Positions 34,921 through 44,392 of a stretch of DNA of 64,000 bases are shown here, piece after piece. Positions within the stretch are counted from its first letter, which is position 1. Each line of letters starts with the position of its first letter. The stretch is taken from assembly GCF_013415125.1 (NCBI RefSeq), contig NZ_JACCDE010000010.1, positions 62,001-126,000 of the forward strand, given 5' to 3'. The notes beneath the pieces are model-generated. The model saw only the letters and a list, made by a program, of their open reading frames with translations, did no database searches and had not been told where the DNA came from. Position numbers and translations under genes: made by a program. The DNA is from Vreelandella glaciei (GTDB lineage: Bacteria > Pseudomonadota > Gammaproteobacteria > Pseudomonadales > Halomonadaceae).

Positions 34921-35898
34921 ATGCTAGGGCAATGGCTCGACTGGTCGCTTGACGGGCAGCTCCCGGACCAAAAGCAAGGCGTTTTCCCAAGCGGTAGCTA
35001 CCACTTGTATGCACCGGGCGTTTTGGAGCTCATACCTAATACGGCAAACCACGCGGCTCACGCGTGCATTTTTTCAGCGGCTATCCACGGTAATGAAACC
35101 GCGCCAGTTGAACTGATCGGTGAATGGCTCAGCCGCCTGGAAGCCGGTAGCGCCATACTTGGCGCGCCCGTGCTGGTCATCCTTGGGAACCTACCCGCAC
35201 TTAAAGCACAGCAGCGTTTCATCACCACTAACCTGAACCGGCTGTTTAAGCGTGAATTACACGCCGAAGGCGAAGAGCCAGAACGCGCCCGAACATTAAT
35301 GGCCGCCGTGGATGACTTTTACACCCGCCATTCAGGGCTACCCAAACTGCACTACGACCTACACACCGCCATCCGGGATAGCCGTTATCCCCGCTTCGTT
35401 GTCGAACCTTTTGCCGACTCCTCTACCGACGCTGAGCAATGGGACTGGCTCGCCGCTGCGGATATGCAGGCGGTGCTACACCAACATCAGCACAGCTGGA
35501 CATTCTCCCACTACAGCAAGCACTATCACGCCGCCCAGGCCTTCACGTTTGAATTGGGCCGCGTGGCGCCCTTCGGTCAAAACGATATGGCGTCTCTAAA
35601 ACCTATGTGTGCCCTGCTCACAGCGTTAAGTGAAGGGCACTCCCCGGCCCACCGGCCAGCCTCGCAAATGCAGTTTTTTAAGGTACAGCATGAGCTGATT
35701 CGCCACTCAGATGACTTTCAGCTCTGTTTTGCCGAAGACACGGCCAACTTCAACCGTTTTGAGCCTGGCACGCTGCTGGCACAAGATGGAGAAGCTGGAG
35801 AATTCCGAGTGGGTGATACGCCCCTTTACGTGGTCTTCCCTAACGCCAGTGTAGAAGTGGGTGCCCGTGCGGCACTGTTGGTGGCACCGGTTACGTAG
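34921..35898 (+). CDS. astE: Succinylglutamate desuccinylase family protein (AstE/AotO-like)
   Basis: A 325-residue zinc carboxypeptidase-like protein of the AstE family. AstE performs the last step of the arginine succinyltransferase pathway, releasing glutamate and succinate. Zinc ligands are in AAIHGNETAP (His and Glu) and the later His of LHYDLHTAIRDS; the catalytic Glu is probably in FTFELGRV. AAGGAG lies 6 nt upstream of the ATG. It stands just before a basic-amino-acid ABC importer, the same association as aotO with aotJQMP in Pseudomonas, which supports a role in arginine or ornithine use. Other ast genes are not in the window. Confidence 0.88.
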   Translation: MLGQWLDWSLDGQLPDQKQGVFPSGSYHLYAPGVLELIPNTANHAAHACIFSAAIHGNETAPVELIGEWLSRLEAGSAILGAPVLVILGNLPALKAQQRFITTNLNRLFKRELHAEGEEPERARTLMAAVDDFYTRHSGLPKLHYDLHTAIRDSRYPRFVVEPFADSSTDAEQWDWLAAADMQAVLHQHQHSWTFSHYSKHYHAAQAFTFELGRVAPFGQNDMASLKPMCALLTALSEGHSPAHRPASQMQFFKVQHELIRHSDDFQLCFAEDTANFNRFEPGTLLAQDGEAGEFRVGDTPLYVVFPNASVEVGARAALLVAPVT

Positions 35899-36142
35899 GG
35901 TTCAGCGTTAAGGCCCTCCAAAAGACCACCCTAGCGTTAGAGAGATTGACAATAATAATGGTGAGGCGATAACAGGCTGCTCGGCGTTGATACAACTAAC
36001 GTCGAGTGTTTAATGTGATAAGTAGGGCGCGCATTATGCGTCCAGCCTGCTAGAATCGCCCCTTTTTTCGCGCCAGCCGCATCACAGCCTGTTGTTGATT
36101 GATAACCAGTTGCTGCGGCAACTCTGTACTGGAGCCAATGTT

Positions 36143-36913
36143 ATGGCCGCTACGCCTACTCCCCTTGAAGTGCGTAATATTAAAAAACGCTTTGGCGATA
36201 CGGAAGTTCTGAAAGGTCTCTCACTGCAAGCCCAAAAGGGCGACGTGATTACCATGATTGGTGCCTCTGGGTCGGGTAAAAGTACTTTTTTGCGCTGCAT
36301 GAACTTGCTTGAACAGCCCGACGATGGCGACCTCATTGTCCACGGCGAACCGGTTCGCTTTAAAACCACCAAGCACGGCCGCGAACCTGAAGATTGGAAA
36401 CAGGTAGTACAAATGCGCGCCAAGCTCTCCATGGTGTTTCAAAGCTTCAACCTGTGGGCTCACATGACGCTGCTGGAAAACATCATTGAAGCGCCGATTC
36501 ATGTACTGAAAAAACCCAAAAAAGAAGCCCTGGAACACGCTCACGCCCTGCTCGATCGTGTGGGTTTAAGTGCCCGCGCCAATGCCTATCCGGCGCAGAT
36601 GTCCGGCGGGCAGCAGCAGCGTGGCGCCATTGCGCGGGCGCTGGCGATGGACCCTGAGGTTATGCTGTTTGATGAACCCACCTCCGCCCTGGATCCTGAG
36701 TTGGTAGGCGATGTGCTGAAGGTCATGCACGGGCTGGCCGAAGAGGGCCGCACCATGGTGGTCGTCACCCACGAGATGAGCTTCGCCCGCGATGTCTCCA
36801 GCCAAGTCATCTACCTTCACCAGGGTTTGGTAGAAGAAGCGGGCCCACCGGATCAAGTGCTAGGCAATCCGCAATCACCGCGCCTACAGCAATTTCTGGC
36901 TCCCAAATACTGA
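36143..36913 (+). CDS. Basic amino acid ABC transporter, ATP-binding subunit (HisP/AotP-like)
   Basis: A 256-residue ABC ATPase of the polar amino acid class. Walker A GASGSGKST, signature MSGGQQQR, Walker B VMLFDEPTSALD and the switch His in VVTHEMSF are all present. The insert GEPVRFKTTKHGREPEDWKQV before the Q-loop is like that of HisP. The frame is open for 17 codons upstream, but the ATG at 36143 has GGAG 9 nt ahead and gives the family length. First gene of a four-gene import operon (ATPase, two permeases, binding protein). Confidence 0.94.
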   Translation: MAATPTPLEVRNIKKRFGDTEVLKGLSLQAQKGDVITMIGASGSGKSTFLRCMNLLEQPDDGDLIVHGEPVRFKTTKHGREPEDWKQVVQMRAKLSMVFQSFNLWAHMTLLENIIEAPIHVLKKPKKEALEHAHALLDRVGLSARANAYPAQMSGGQQQRGAIARALAMDPEVMLFDEPTSALDPELVGDVLKVMHGLAEEGRTMVVVTHEMSFARDVSSQVIYLHQGLVEEAGPPDQVLGNPQSPRLQQFLAPKY

Positions 36914-36927
36914 TCCGTGAGGCTCAC

Positions 36928-37629
36928 ATGATTGATTTGCAAGGTTATGGCCCCCGACTGATCGAGGGGGCTGGCGTGACTATTCAATTGGCGGTGTTAT
37001 CGCTGATTTTAGCGATTATTTTGGGACTGCTAACCGCCACCGCGAAGATGTCGCGCAACTGGTTTTTAAGGCGCACGGCTACGGTTTACACCACGCTGAT
37101 TCGCGGCGTGCCGGATCTCGTGTTGATGATGCTGCTGTTTTTTGGTGGCCAAATCGGCGTCAACGCCATCAGCGATATGCTGTATTACAACTACGACATC
37201 GACATCTACATTAACTTCAACGCCTTCGCTGCCGGTGTGCTGACCATTGGCTTTATCTTCGGCGCTTATATGGGCGAAACCTTCCGTGGCGCCTTTATGG
37301 CCGTGGATAACGGGCAGATCGAAGCGGGCAAAGCCTATGGCATGAGCAGCAGCTTAGTATTCCGCCGCATTCGATTCCCACAAATGATGCGCCATGCGCT
37401 GCCTGGGCTGTCTAACAACTGGATGGTTCTGCTCAAAACTACTGCGCTGGTATCCGTTATCGGCCTCACCGACATGGTGCGCGTCGCCGCTGAAGCCTCC
37501 CGCGCCACCCACGAACCGTTTACCTTTTTGCTCCCTGTCGCCGTAGTTTACTTGCTGATCGCCAGCGTCTCCGAGTGGATATTTGCCCGGCTGCAAAAAC
37601 GCTACGACATCGGCTTTGGAGGTCAGTGA
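36928..37629 (+). CDS. Basic amino acid ABC transporter, permease 1 (HisQ/AotQ-like)
   Basis: A 233-residue integral membrane protein with about five hydrophobic segments and the cytoplasmic coupling loop EAGKAYGMSSSLVFRRIRFPQ, the EAA motif of binding-protein-dependent permeases. It starts 14 bp after the ATPase gene, and the second permease starts 1 bp after it ends. The two permeases form a heterodimer. Confidence 0.93.
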   Translation: MIDLQGYGPRLIEGAGVTIQLAVLSLILAIILGLLTATAKMSRNWFLRRTATVYTTLIRGVPDLVLMMLLFFGGQIGVNAISDMLYYNYDIDIYINFNAFAAGVLTIGFIFGAYMGETFRGAFMAVDNGQIEAGKAYGMSSSLVFRRIRFPQMMRHALPGLSNNWMVLLKTTALVSVIGLTDMVRVAAEASRATHEPFTFLLPVAVVYLLIASVSEWIFARLQKRYDIGFGGQ

Positions 37630-37630
37630 T

Positions 37631-38362
37631 ATGCTCGATATTTCCACTTGGTTCAATGACCTACTCGCTGGCAATACCATTTTTACTGCCGATACGCTGG
37701 GTTACTACTGGGAAGGCTTGGTCACGACCACCCAGTTGGTGTTCTTATCACTCATCGCAGGGCTAATTCTCGCCGTGCCACTGGCGATCATGCGCAGCTC
37801 CAAGCATAAGTGGATTAGCCTGCCGGTCTATTTATACACTTACGTATTTCGCGGCACGCCGCTACTGATTCAGCTCTACATCATCTATTACGGCGTGGTG
37901 TTTATTGACGGTATTCAAGAAACCTTTTTATGGCCAGTGCTGCGCGAAGCTTTCTACCCCGCATTAATCGCCTTTACGCTGAATACCGCCGCCTACACCA
38001 CCGAGATCTTCCGTGGCGCTATCAAAGCTACCGCCCAAGGCGAGATTGAAGCCGCCCGCGCCTATGGCATGTCGCCACGCTTAATGATGCGGCGGATTAT
38101 TTTACCCAGCGCCTTTCGCCGCGCCCTGCCCGCCTACGGCAATGAAGTGATCTTTATGCTCCACGCCAGCGCGATCGCCAGCGTGGTCACATTGATGGAT
38201 TTGACCGGTGCCGCTCGCTTTGTCTACGCGCGCTACTACGCTCCGTTTGAAGCGTTTCTATTCGTGGCTGCGATTTATCTGTGTTTAACGTTCGCGATTT
38301 TGTTCTTCTTTCGCTATTTGGAGAAAAAGCTGCTGGCACATCTACGCCCACAAGATGCTTAA
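37631..38362 (+). CDS. Basic amino acid ABC transporter, permease 2 (HisM/AotM-like)
   Basis: A 243-residue permease with five or six hydrophobic segments and the EAA loop EAARAYGMSPRLMMRRIILPS. A GGAGGT ribosome-binding site lies at the end of the preceding gene, indicating coupled translation, and fixes the ATG at 37631; the in-frame extension to 37583 inside the first permease is not needed. Together with HisQ-like permease it forms the channel. Confidence 0.93.
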   Translation: MLDISTWFNDLLAGNTIFTADTLGYYWEGLVTTTQLVFLSLIAGLILAVPLAIMRSSKHKWISLPVYLYTYVFRGTPLLIQLYIIYYGVVFIDGIQETFLWPVLREAFYPALIAFTLNTAAYTTEIFRGAIKATAQGEIEAARAYGMSPRLMMRRIILPSAFRRALPAYGNEVIFMLHASAIASVVTLMDLTGAARFVYARYYAPFEAFLFVAAIYLCLTFAILFFFRYLEKKLLAHLRPQDA

Positions 38363-38505
38363 TCATGAAAAAATGATGCAACCGTCAAACAAACGTTGGT
38401 TCACTGGCGGGCAAACTCTTTTCGTTAGCGCCAACCTGGGGTAGTTTAATAGCTGTTCAACAAATACTACTCGCCTTATGTATCCGCTTTATACGGAGTA
38501 ACAAT

Positions 38506-39285
38506 ATGAAAAAACTACTATCCCTTTCACTACTAGGCTTGGCCGTCGCTGCCGCATCGTCAGCACAGGCACGTGATTACGATAACGTCCGTATCGGCGT
38601 TGACGTTCCTTACGAGCCGATGGAATTTCGCACCGCCGAAGGCGAGCTCACCGGTTTTGATATCGACCTTGGCAATGAGCTGTGCGACCGTATGGGCGTT
38701 ACCTGCGAATGGGTCGAGCAAGAGTGGGATGGCATCATTCCTGGCCTGATGTCACGCAACTACGACGCCATCATGTCGTCCATGACCATTAACGACGAGC
38801 GTCGTGAGCAAGTGCTGTTCTCTGACCCTTACATCACTATGCCCTCTGCATGGTTTGCGGCTAGCGATCTAGGTATTAGCGAAGCCACTGAAGAGACGCT
38901 GGAAGGCATGACCATCGGCGTTCAGCGTGGCACCCTGCAAGACAACTATGTGACTGACAACTTCAGCGACGTTGCTGACATCAGCCGCTACTCCACCGCC
39001 GATGACATGGTGTTGGATATGGAAGCCGAGCGTCTGGACATCGTGTTCCTCGATTTCCCGATTGGCCAATCCACCCTGCTGGAAAGCGAAGAAGCTGAGT
39101 ACGTAGTCGTCGGCGAGCGCATCAGCGAGCCGAAAGAGTACTTCGGTGACGGCTTTGGTATTGCCTTCCGCCAGCGTGACGAGGCATTGGCTGAGAAGTT
39201 CAATGAAGCCTTAGCTGAAGTGCAAGAAGACGGTACTTACGACGAAATCTACACCCGTTATTTTGGTGAAGAAGACGCAGAGTAA
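38506..39285 (+). CDS. Lysine/arginine/ornithine-type periplasmic binding protein
   Basis: A 259-residue precursor of a polar-amino-acid binding protein. A Sec signal peptide covers residues 1-22 (cleavage after AQA). The mature part has YDNVRIGVDVPYEPMEF, the ligand-gripping GFDIDLGNELC and MSSMTINDERRE segments, and the hinge-side TIGVQRGTLQDNY. These are hallmarks of ArgT/HisJ/AotJ. CGGAG precedes the ATG. It lies 143 bp after the second permease, so it may have an extra promoter, as is common for the abundant binding protein. Confidence 0.92.
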   Translation: MKKLLSLSLLGLAVAAASSAQARDYDNVRIGVDVPYEPMEFRTAEGELTGFDIDLGNELCDRMGVTCEWVEQEWDGIIPGLMSRNYDAIMSSMTINDERREQVLFSDPYITMPSAWFAASDLGISEATEETLEGMTIGVQRGTLQDNYVTDNFSDVADISRYSTADDMVLDMEAERLDIVFLDFPIGQSTLLESEEAEYVVVGERISEPKEYFGDGFGIAFRQRDEALAEKFNEALAEVQEDGTYDEIYTRYFGEEDAE

Positions 39286-39294
39286 TCGCTCTCT

Positions 39295-39319
39295 CCTCCC
39301 CGGCGCTTAGCCGGGGAGG
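39295..39319 (+). terminator. Terminator-like hairpin after the binding-protein gene
   Basis: CCTCCCCGGC (39295-39304) and GCCGGGGAGG (39310-39319) form a perfect 10-bp stem with a 5-nt loop 10 bp after the stop codon. The T tract is weak (TATTAGATTT). Confidence 0.7.
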
Positions 39320-39554
39320 TATTAGATTTCCAATCTTACCAGCATCCTCCCAGGCAGCATCCTGCATTTCTTTTCCCTGAATCACCCCGTCCCGCTTAAG
39401 TAACCACTAACTGCAACCACCACCAAGTCGCCACGAAACCGGGTAAACTCCATCGTATAGTGGTCGCGACATTGAGAAACGTTAAGCCAACTCAGCGAAC
39501 TCGTTTACAAAATGCCGGTCTTTATTTCTCAACGCAGATTTACAAGGAGGTACC

Positions 39555-40372
39555 ATGGTTGAAAAATCAGCCGTCCACTCGGTGGCTCAAGAGGCTGCTG
39601 CGACACTGCGTCCTTCTTCTCACTGGACAGGCTGGGGCCAGTGGCTGGCATTGTTCACCATGACCATTGACCACCTCACTCGCTACATATTGCCCGGCGA
39701 CTGGGATTTGAGCTGGGCCGGGTCTTCCATTGGCCGTATCGCCTTTCCGCTGTTTGCCGCCATGGTGGCTTGGCACGGGCTGTTTAATACCCGCAATCCG
39801 CTACGTTACTCGCGGCGGATTTTGATTATCGGTTTGGTCGCCCAGCTTCCCTATATGATGATGCCGCGGACGTCAGACGCCTTCATTCTGAATGTCTGTT
39901 TTACTCTCGCCAGCGGCTTGGCCCTGGGCGCGCTCGTGCGCCAAGGTTGGCAGCATATCAGCAACAAACCCTCACCATGCCCTGGCTATTAGCCGGTGCC
40001 GCACTAGGCGTTACAGTGTGGTATCTGCTGGGGTTCTGGGTCGAGTATGGCCACAATGGGCTGTTGCTGATTCCGCTATTGATGTTTGCCATGCATGCCT
40101 TGAGCCAAGCAGACAGTGACTTTCAGTCGCGCCTGTGGGCCGGGTTAGCAGCGTTTCCGGCACTTTGGATTGCCGGTCAAATGAATGCGTCTGACATGGC
40201 CAAGTCATTTACCGTAGGCACTTGTGTGGTGGTGCTGATACTTGCCGCAGGGGCGGCCCAGCGCATCCCTGCCATTAACTTGGCGATGCCGCGGCGTCTA
40301 TGGTTAGCGTGGTACCCCGGCCACTTTGCATTAATCGCGCTATGGCTATTGCTGAGCGGGCAGATAGCGTAA
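39555..40372 (+). pseudogene. TraX-family membrane protein gene with a frameshift
   Basis: A strong AAGGAGG site precedes the ATG at 39555. The first frame encodes 145 residues with TraX features (FTMTIDHLTRYILP, GRIAFPLFAAMVAWHGL) and stops at 39992. A second frame from 39947, displaced by -1, continues with membrane segments (MPWLLAGAALGVTVWYLLGF and beyond, ending LLSGQIA at 40372). Together they give the length of one TraX-like protein, so one base seems lost near 39945-39965. TraX family proteins acetylate pilin in plasmids or act in chromosomal genes of unknown role. A sequencing error or true inactivation are both possible. Confidence 0.78.
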
Positions 40373-40392
40373 AAGGTTCTGTCAACGCCGCT

Positions 40393-41967
40393 TTAATGCA
40401 TGGCATCCCGCATCCAGGGCTTAAAGCGGCGTAGGCGTGCTCGCCCTTCCGCTTTGGCGCGGTACATCGCAATATCGGCCTGCTTAAGCAATTCTTCATC
40501 GTCACAATCAGCGGCCATAAAGCAGGTGTATCCCATGCTGGGTGTTACTTCCACCCAGCGGCTTTCAAGCCGATAAGGTTCAGAGAGTGCCTGCTGAACA
40601 GCGCACATATAAACCTCAGCAGCGGCTTCCATATCTACCTCTGCCTCTTCTTCAAGCAGCGCCAGCAGGACAAACTCGTCGCCGCTAAGCCGTGCGGCCA
40701 TGTCGCCTTCGCGCAAACAGCCTTCTAGGCGGCGGGCTACTTGCACCAGCAAATCATCCCCGGTGGCGTGCCCCCAGGTATCGTTAATCAGCTTGAAGCG
40801 ATCTAAATCTAAAAACATCAACAAACCGCCCTGCTGTTCAGTTTGCTTCTCATGGCAGAGGGCAGCTAATCGCTCAATAAACAGGCGCCGATTGGGCAAA
40901 TCAGTGAGTGAGTCATAGTAGGCTTGGCGGTAAATAATCGCGTCGGCGCGCTTACGCTCGGTAAAATCTTCGATAATCGCTACACCGCCAACCATCTCGT
41001 TACCCGCGCTATGTACGCCATTGAAGAAGGCACGCAGGGGCGTTCCCGCGCTAGCCTTGGGCAGATAGTAGGTTCCTTCGTAATAGCCAGTGCCTTTGGC
41101 TAGTGCGTTGCGCACAGCCTTTGCCACTCTGCTATCCGCCGAATGGGATAACATGCGATAGCCGAGCAGCTGCGCACGGTTAACACCCAGGATATTCAGC
41201 AGTTTGCTATTACAGTCCGTTACTTGGCCATGTTCATCAAAATGCAGCACGCCCAGCGGCGAACGTTGAAAGATAGAGCGGTAGCGGTTTTCGCTTTCTT
41301 GCAACTGCACTTCGCGAGCAGACATACTCACCCGCAGGGCAATATTGTCGTGAATAATGCGGCTTAGGCGTCGGCTGGTAGTAATTATCAGGCCTAAAAA
41401 CAGGCTTAGCATGGCGCCAATGAGAATTGCCAGTGATGACCCTAACAACAAAAATTGCACCAGCAAGGGCAGTATAATCGGCAACACAAAGCCAAGCGAA
41501 ACCCACCATACGGCAGAAAGCGTTGTGATGCCGCCAGCGGCAATACCGGCCAGGACAATCGAAAGCGCGGCTACCTGTCCATGGTTTTCGCCAGCAAATA
41601 GAAATACCCCACCAGAACCCCACACGCAGCCAGCCGCAATCGCGCCAATGCTGAACCGGTGTAACCAGCGGCGGCGCTGCTGTTGCTGCGCGGGTAAGCG
41701 GCGAAAATAGTAAGCCAAGACAAGGCGAGCCAACGACACAAAGGTCAAGACTGCAAGCCAGGTCAGCAGTATCCAGCTCGGCACTACCGGCCACATGGCA
41801 GCCACTAACAACACGCCTGCCAACACACTGCTAAGCACGGGCTGCCATAAGTTATCGTACAGAAGGCGTACTTTCTCGCTGTGTAAACGTTTTACGCTGA
41901 CATGATGATCGCGCTGGAAACCGCTACGCATCCCCGACGCAGTCCCCGTGGTTGAGGATTGAGACAT
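40393..41967 (-). CDS. Membrane PAS-GGDEF diguanylate cyclase
   Basis: A 524-residue protein with about six hydrophobic segments (residues about 35-195), a PAS domain (about 220-340, ENRYRSIFQRSPLGVLHFDEHG) and a GGDEF domain (about 350-515). The active-site motif is SGDEF, a functional variant, and the inhibitory site RxxD (REGD) stands five residues before it, so product inhibition is expected. The enzyme makes cyclic di-GMP, which controls the switch between motile and attached life. An AGGTAA site lies before the ATG. There is no EAL domain. It converges with the TraX-like gene. Confidence 0.93.
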   Translation of the reverse strand: MSQSSTTGTASGMRSGFQRDHHVSVKRLHSEKVRLLYDNLWQPVLSSVLAGVLLVAAMWPVVPSWILLTWLAVLTFVSLARLVLAYYFRRLPAQQQQRRRWLHRFSIGAIAAGCVWGSGGVFLFAGENHGQVAALSIVLAGIAAGGITTLSAVWWVSLGFVLPIILPLLVQFLLLGSSLAILIGAMLSLFLGLIITTSRRLSRIIHDNIALRVSMSAREVQLQESENRYRSIFQRSPLGVLHFDEHGQVTDCNSKLLNILGVNRAQLLGYRMLSHSADSRVAKAVRNALAKGTGYYEGTYYLPKASAGTPLRAFFNGVHSAGNEMVGGVAIIEDFTERKRADAIIYRQAYYDSLTDLPNRRLFIERLAALCHEKQTEQQGGLLMFLDLDRFKLINDTWGHATGDDLLVQVARRLEGCLREGDMAARLSGDEFVLLALLEEEAEVDMEAAAEVYMCAVQQALSEPYRLESRWVEVTPSMGYTCFMAADCDDEELLKQADIAMYRAKAEGRARLRRFKPWMRDAMH

Positions 41968-42144
41968 ACCGATTACCTGCCTAATGGAAAAGTGCTATTA
42001 GTTTCAGCTTAGTGAGCTGATTTTTTTGTGATTCCTTTTTAGCGCATTTAGGCAATTTTAGCGATATACGTTGCTTACTCGGTCAACCACTGACCCATTA
42101 AGTAAGCAAAAAAAGCCGCTTGCTGGGCAGGCGGCTTTGGAGCA

Positions 42145-43266
42145 CTACTGTTTGATTGAAAAGCTGAGATCTGGAGGGGGCGCATCGGGCAACAAAGCGC
42201 TACAGGCGCGAACTTTCTCAAGCAGTTCGGCATGGTTGGGTGCCAGGATATTGACGTGGGCGAGTTTGCGCCCGGCACGTTCTGCTTTGTCGTAGCGATG
42301 CAGATGCGTGTTTGTAAGCGCCAGGATCGCCGCATTATCCCCCTCACGACCAATCACATTAATCATGCACGTGGGGGCTATCGCCTGGGTATCGCCCAAC
42401 GGCAAGCCCTGAATAGCACGCAGATGATTCTCAAACTGGCTGGTCACCGCGCCGTCCATCGTCCAGTGGCCGGAGTTATGTACGCGTGGGGCCATTTCAT
42501 TGGCCAGCAGGCTGCCATCGCGGGTTTGAAACAGCTCAAGCGCCAGCACCCCCACGTAATCCAACTCATCCAACAACGCACGGATATAGCTATCGGCGGT
42601 TTGCTGAACGCTAGCATCCAGATCCGGCAGCGGCGCAACGGAGTAACGCAGAATGCCATCCACATGCTGGTTTTCCGCCATGGGGTAGAACACCACTTCG
42701 CCATCACGGCCGCGTACGGCAATCATCGAGACTTCGCGCACGAAATCGACAAATGCTTCAACGACTAGCTGCGAATGGCCAATAGCGGCCCATGCATCTG
42801 CCGCCTGCTCAGGCTGTTTCAATACTGCCTGGCCTTTACCGTCGTAGCCTTCCGTGACCGATTTAGCCACCACCGGGCAGCCCAGCTCGCGGGCGGCGGC
42901 TTCTAGCTGCTCGGCACTTTCCACCACCCGATAGGCAGGTGTCGGAATTCCCAAGCGGTCAAATAGCGTCTTCTCTTCGACCCGGTTTTGGCACACTTCA
43001 ATGGCGCGGCTACTCGGGTAAACCGGCTTATGCTGCTCGATCTCACGCACCAGTTCCACTGGCAGGTGTTCAAACTCGTAAGTCACCACATCCACCTTGG
43101 CTAAAAACTCAGCCAGGTGCTGGTTATTAGGGTCGACAATAACGTCGCCAATGCCTGCACTGGGATTACCCGTGGTATCTAAAAAAGTGAAGCGATTGCC
43201 CAGCGGATAACCCGCTAGCGCCAACATACGGCCTAGTTGGCCTGCGCCTAGTACACCGATATTCAT
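42145..43266 (-). CDS. purK: N5-carboxyaminoimidazole ribonucleotide synthase
   Basis: A 373-residue ATP-grasp enzyme of purine synthesis that adds carbonate to AIR to give N5-CAIR. The start MNIGVLGAGQLGRMLALAG and the ATP-grasp segments VVAKSVTEGYDGKGQ and NEMAPRVHNSGHWT are typical. AAGGAGG lies 7 nt upstream. It follows purE with an 11-bp gap, so the two form the standard purEK operon. Confidence 0.96.
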   Translation of the reverse strand: MNIGVLGAGQLGRMLALAGYPLGNRFTFLDTTGNPSAGIGDVIVDPNNQHLAEFLAKVDVVTYEFEHLPVELVREIEQHKPVYPSSRAIEVCQNRVEEKTLFDRLGIPTPAYRVVESAEQLEAAARELGCPVVAKSVTEGYDGKGQAVLKQPEQAADAWAAIGHSQLVVEAFVDFVREVSMIAVRGRDGEVVFYPMAENQHVDGILRYSVAPLPDLDASVQQTADSYIRALLDELDYVGVLALELFQTRDGSLLANEMAPRVHNSGHWTMDGAVTSQFENHLRAIQGLPLGDTQAIAPTCMINVIGREGDNAAILALTNTHLHRYDKAERAGRKLAHVNILAPNHAELLEKVRACSALLPDAPPPDLSFSIKQ

Positions 43267-43277
43267 AGACAGCCTCC

Positions 43278-43793
43278 TTATTCTGCTTCTGGATCGGGAC
43301 GCGGATCCGGATTATCGAGTACTTTCTGGGTCTGCTCAGCGCGAAATGCCTCGACCGCACTGCGCACAGTGGCATCTTGTAAGCCAATAATCTGCGCCGC
43401 CAGCAAGCCTGCGTTAGTGGCGCCCGCCTTGCCAATTGCCAGCGTTCCCACGGCAATGCCGCCCGGCATCTGCGCAATCGAAAGCAGCGAATCCAAGCCT
43501 TTAAGCGCCTTAGACTCCACCGGCACGCCGAGCACGGGCAGCGGCGTTTGCGAGGCCACCATGCCGGGCAAGTGAGCAGCACCACCAGCACCCGCCACAA
43601 TCACTTGCAAGCCGCGCTCGGCAGCGCTCTTGGCATAATCGAACAGCAGGTCCGGCGTGCGGTGCGCCGAGACCACGCGGGTTTCATAGGCCACGCCCAA
43701 ACGCTCCAGCATGGAGACAGCGTGCTCCATGACCGGCCAGTCAGACTTAGAACCCATGATCACGCCCACCTTGGGTGTGCTGTTCGACGACAT
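43278..43793 (-). CDS. purE: N5-carboxyaminoimidazole ribonucleotide mutase
   Basis: A 171-residue class I PurE that moves the carboxyl group of N5-CAIR to give [21 protein letters not shown] and the catalytic-site [13 protein letters not shown] (His) segments, and the [15 protein letters not shown] loop, are complete. GGAG lies 6 nt upstream of the ATG. First gene of purEK. Confidence 0.96.
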   Translation of the reverse strand: MSSNSTPKVGVIMGSKSDWPVMEHAVSMLERLGVAYETRVVSAHRTPDLLFDYAKSAAERGLQVIVAGAGGAAHLPGMVASQTPLPVLGVPVESKALKGLDSLLSIAQMPGGIAVGTLAIGKAGATNAGLLAAQIIGLQDATVRSAVEAFRAEQTQKVLDNPDPRPDPEAE

Positions 43794-44012
43794 GCAAAAC
43801 TCCTCGGCCCAACGGCCTATTAAAGCAATACCAAATTAAAAAAACGGCGTGTACCGGCCTGGGTACACAACAAAATAGGAAGGCGACTAGTTTACCAGAG
43901 CTAGCGCGTTTGCGGGCTTTGCAGAAATCGTGAAATTTTCATCAAAATAGGCATTGAAATGCGCACGACTTGGCGGCATTGTGTGATTGTCATTTCAGAC
44001 TGTTGGAGCCAC

Positions 44013-44285
44013 ATGAGCACGGCACGCGCAACTGCCACTGCGGAACATATTGATCCTCCGCGAAGCAGCCCTGACCTCGATGTCAGGGAGCTTGAAAAAC
44101 GTACGCGACTAATGCGTATTATTACTCGTCTGATCGCTGTATCAGACTTAGGAAGTCGAGACATTGCCCGTCGGGCAGGACTTCCCGTTCAGAAAATTAG
44201 TGACCTGCTCGCCGGAAGGCTTGAGCACCTGGGAGTGGATGAACTTCACGCCCTGCGTCGCACCTTAGAGCTGGAGGCGCCATAG
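44013..44285 (+). CDS. Small helix-turn-helix protein
   Basis: A 90-residue protein with a XRE-like helix-turn-helix in its second half (SRDIARRAGLPVQKISDLLAGRLEHLGVDEL), close to the HTH of HigA-type antitoxins. The N-terminal 30 residues are polar. The ATG at 44013 has TTGGAG at 5 nt; a longer frame lacks support. It is a single gene with its own terminator, so an autoregulating transcription factor or orphan antitoxin is possible. No toxin gene is adjacent. Confidence 0.7.
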   Translation: MSTARATATAEHIDPPRSSPDLDVRELEKRTRLMRIITRLIAVSDLGSRDIARRAGLPVQKISDLLAGRLEHLGVDELHALRRTLELEAP

Positions 44286-44299
44286 CCAATAGCTAATCA

Positions 44300-44326
44300 A
44301 CGCCTCGCTCTCGCGAGGCGTTTTTA
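44300..44326 (+). terminator. Intrinsic terminator after the HTH gene
   Basis: ACGCCTCGC (44300-44308) pairs with GCGAGGCGT (44313-44321) around TCTC, followed by TTTTA. Confidence 0.88.
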
Positions 44327-44332
44327 TTTGCT

Positions 44333-44392
44333 GGGCTAGTTTTGATGGATTTGCTAGCTTTGATGGGCTAGTTAGCTTTGATGGACTAGTTA
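44333..44392. repeat. 18-bp tandem repeat next to the 58-residue gene
   Basis: TTTGATGG occurs at 44341, 44359 and 44377, and the intervening bases are variants of GCTAGTTAGC. The period is 18 bp and the array ends at the stop codon of the gene at 44390. Confidence 0.7.

Noticed and set aside
39940-39995. Programmed -1 frameshift in the TraX-like gene
   Set aside because: No X-XXY-YYZ heptamer stands in the proper frame and no stimulating structure is evident, so a mutation or sequencing error is preferred.
44333-44392. Tandem repeats as a CRISPR array
   Set aside because: The period is only 18 bp, the spacer part is itself repeated and no cas gene is present. No CRISPR array was seen anywhere in the window.
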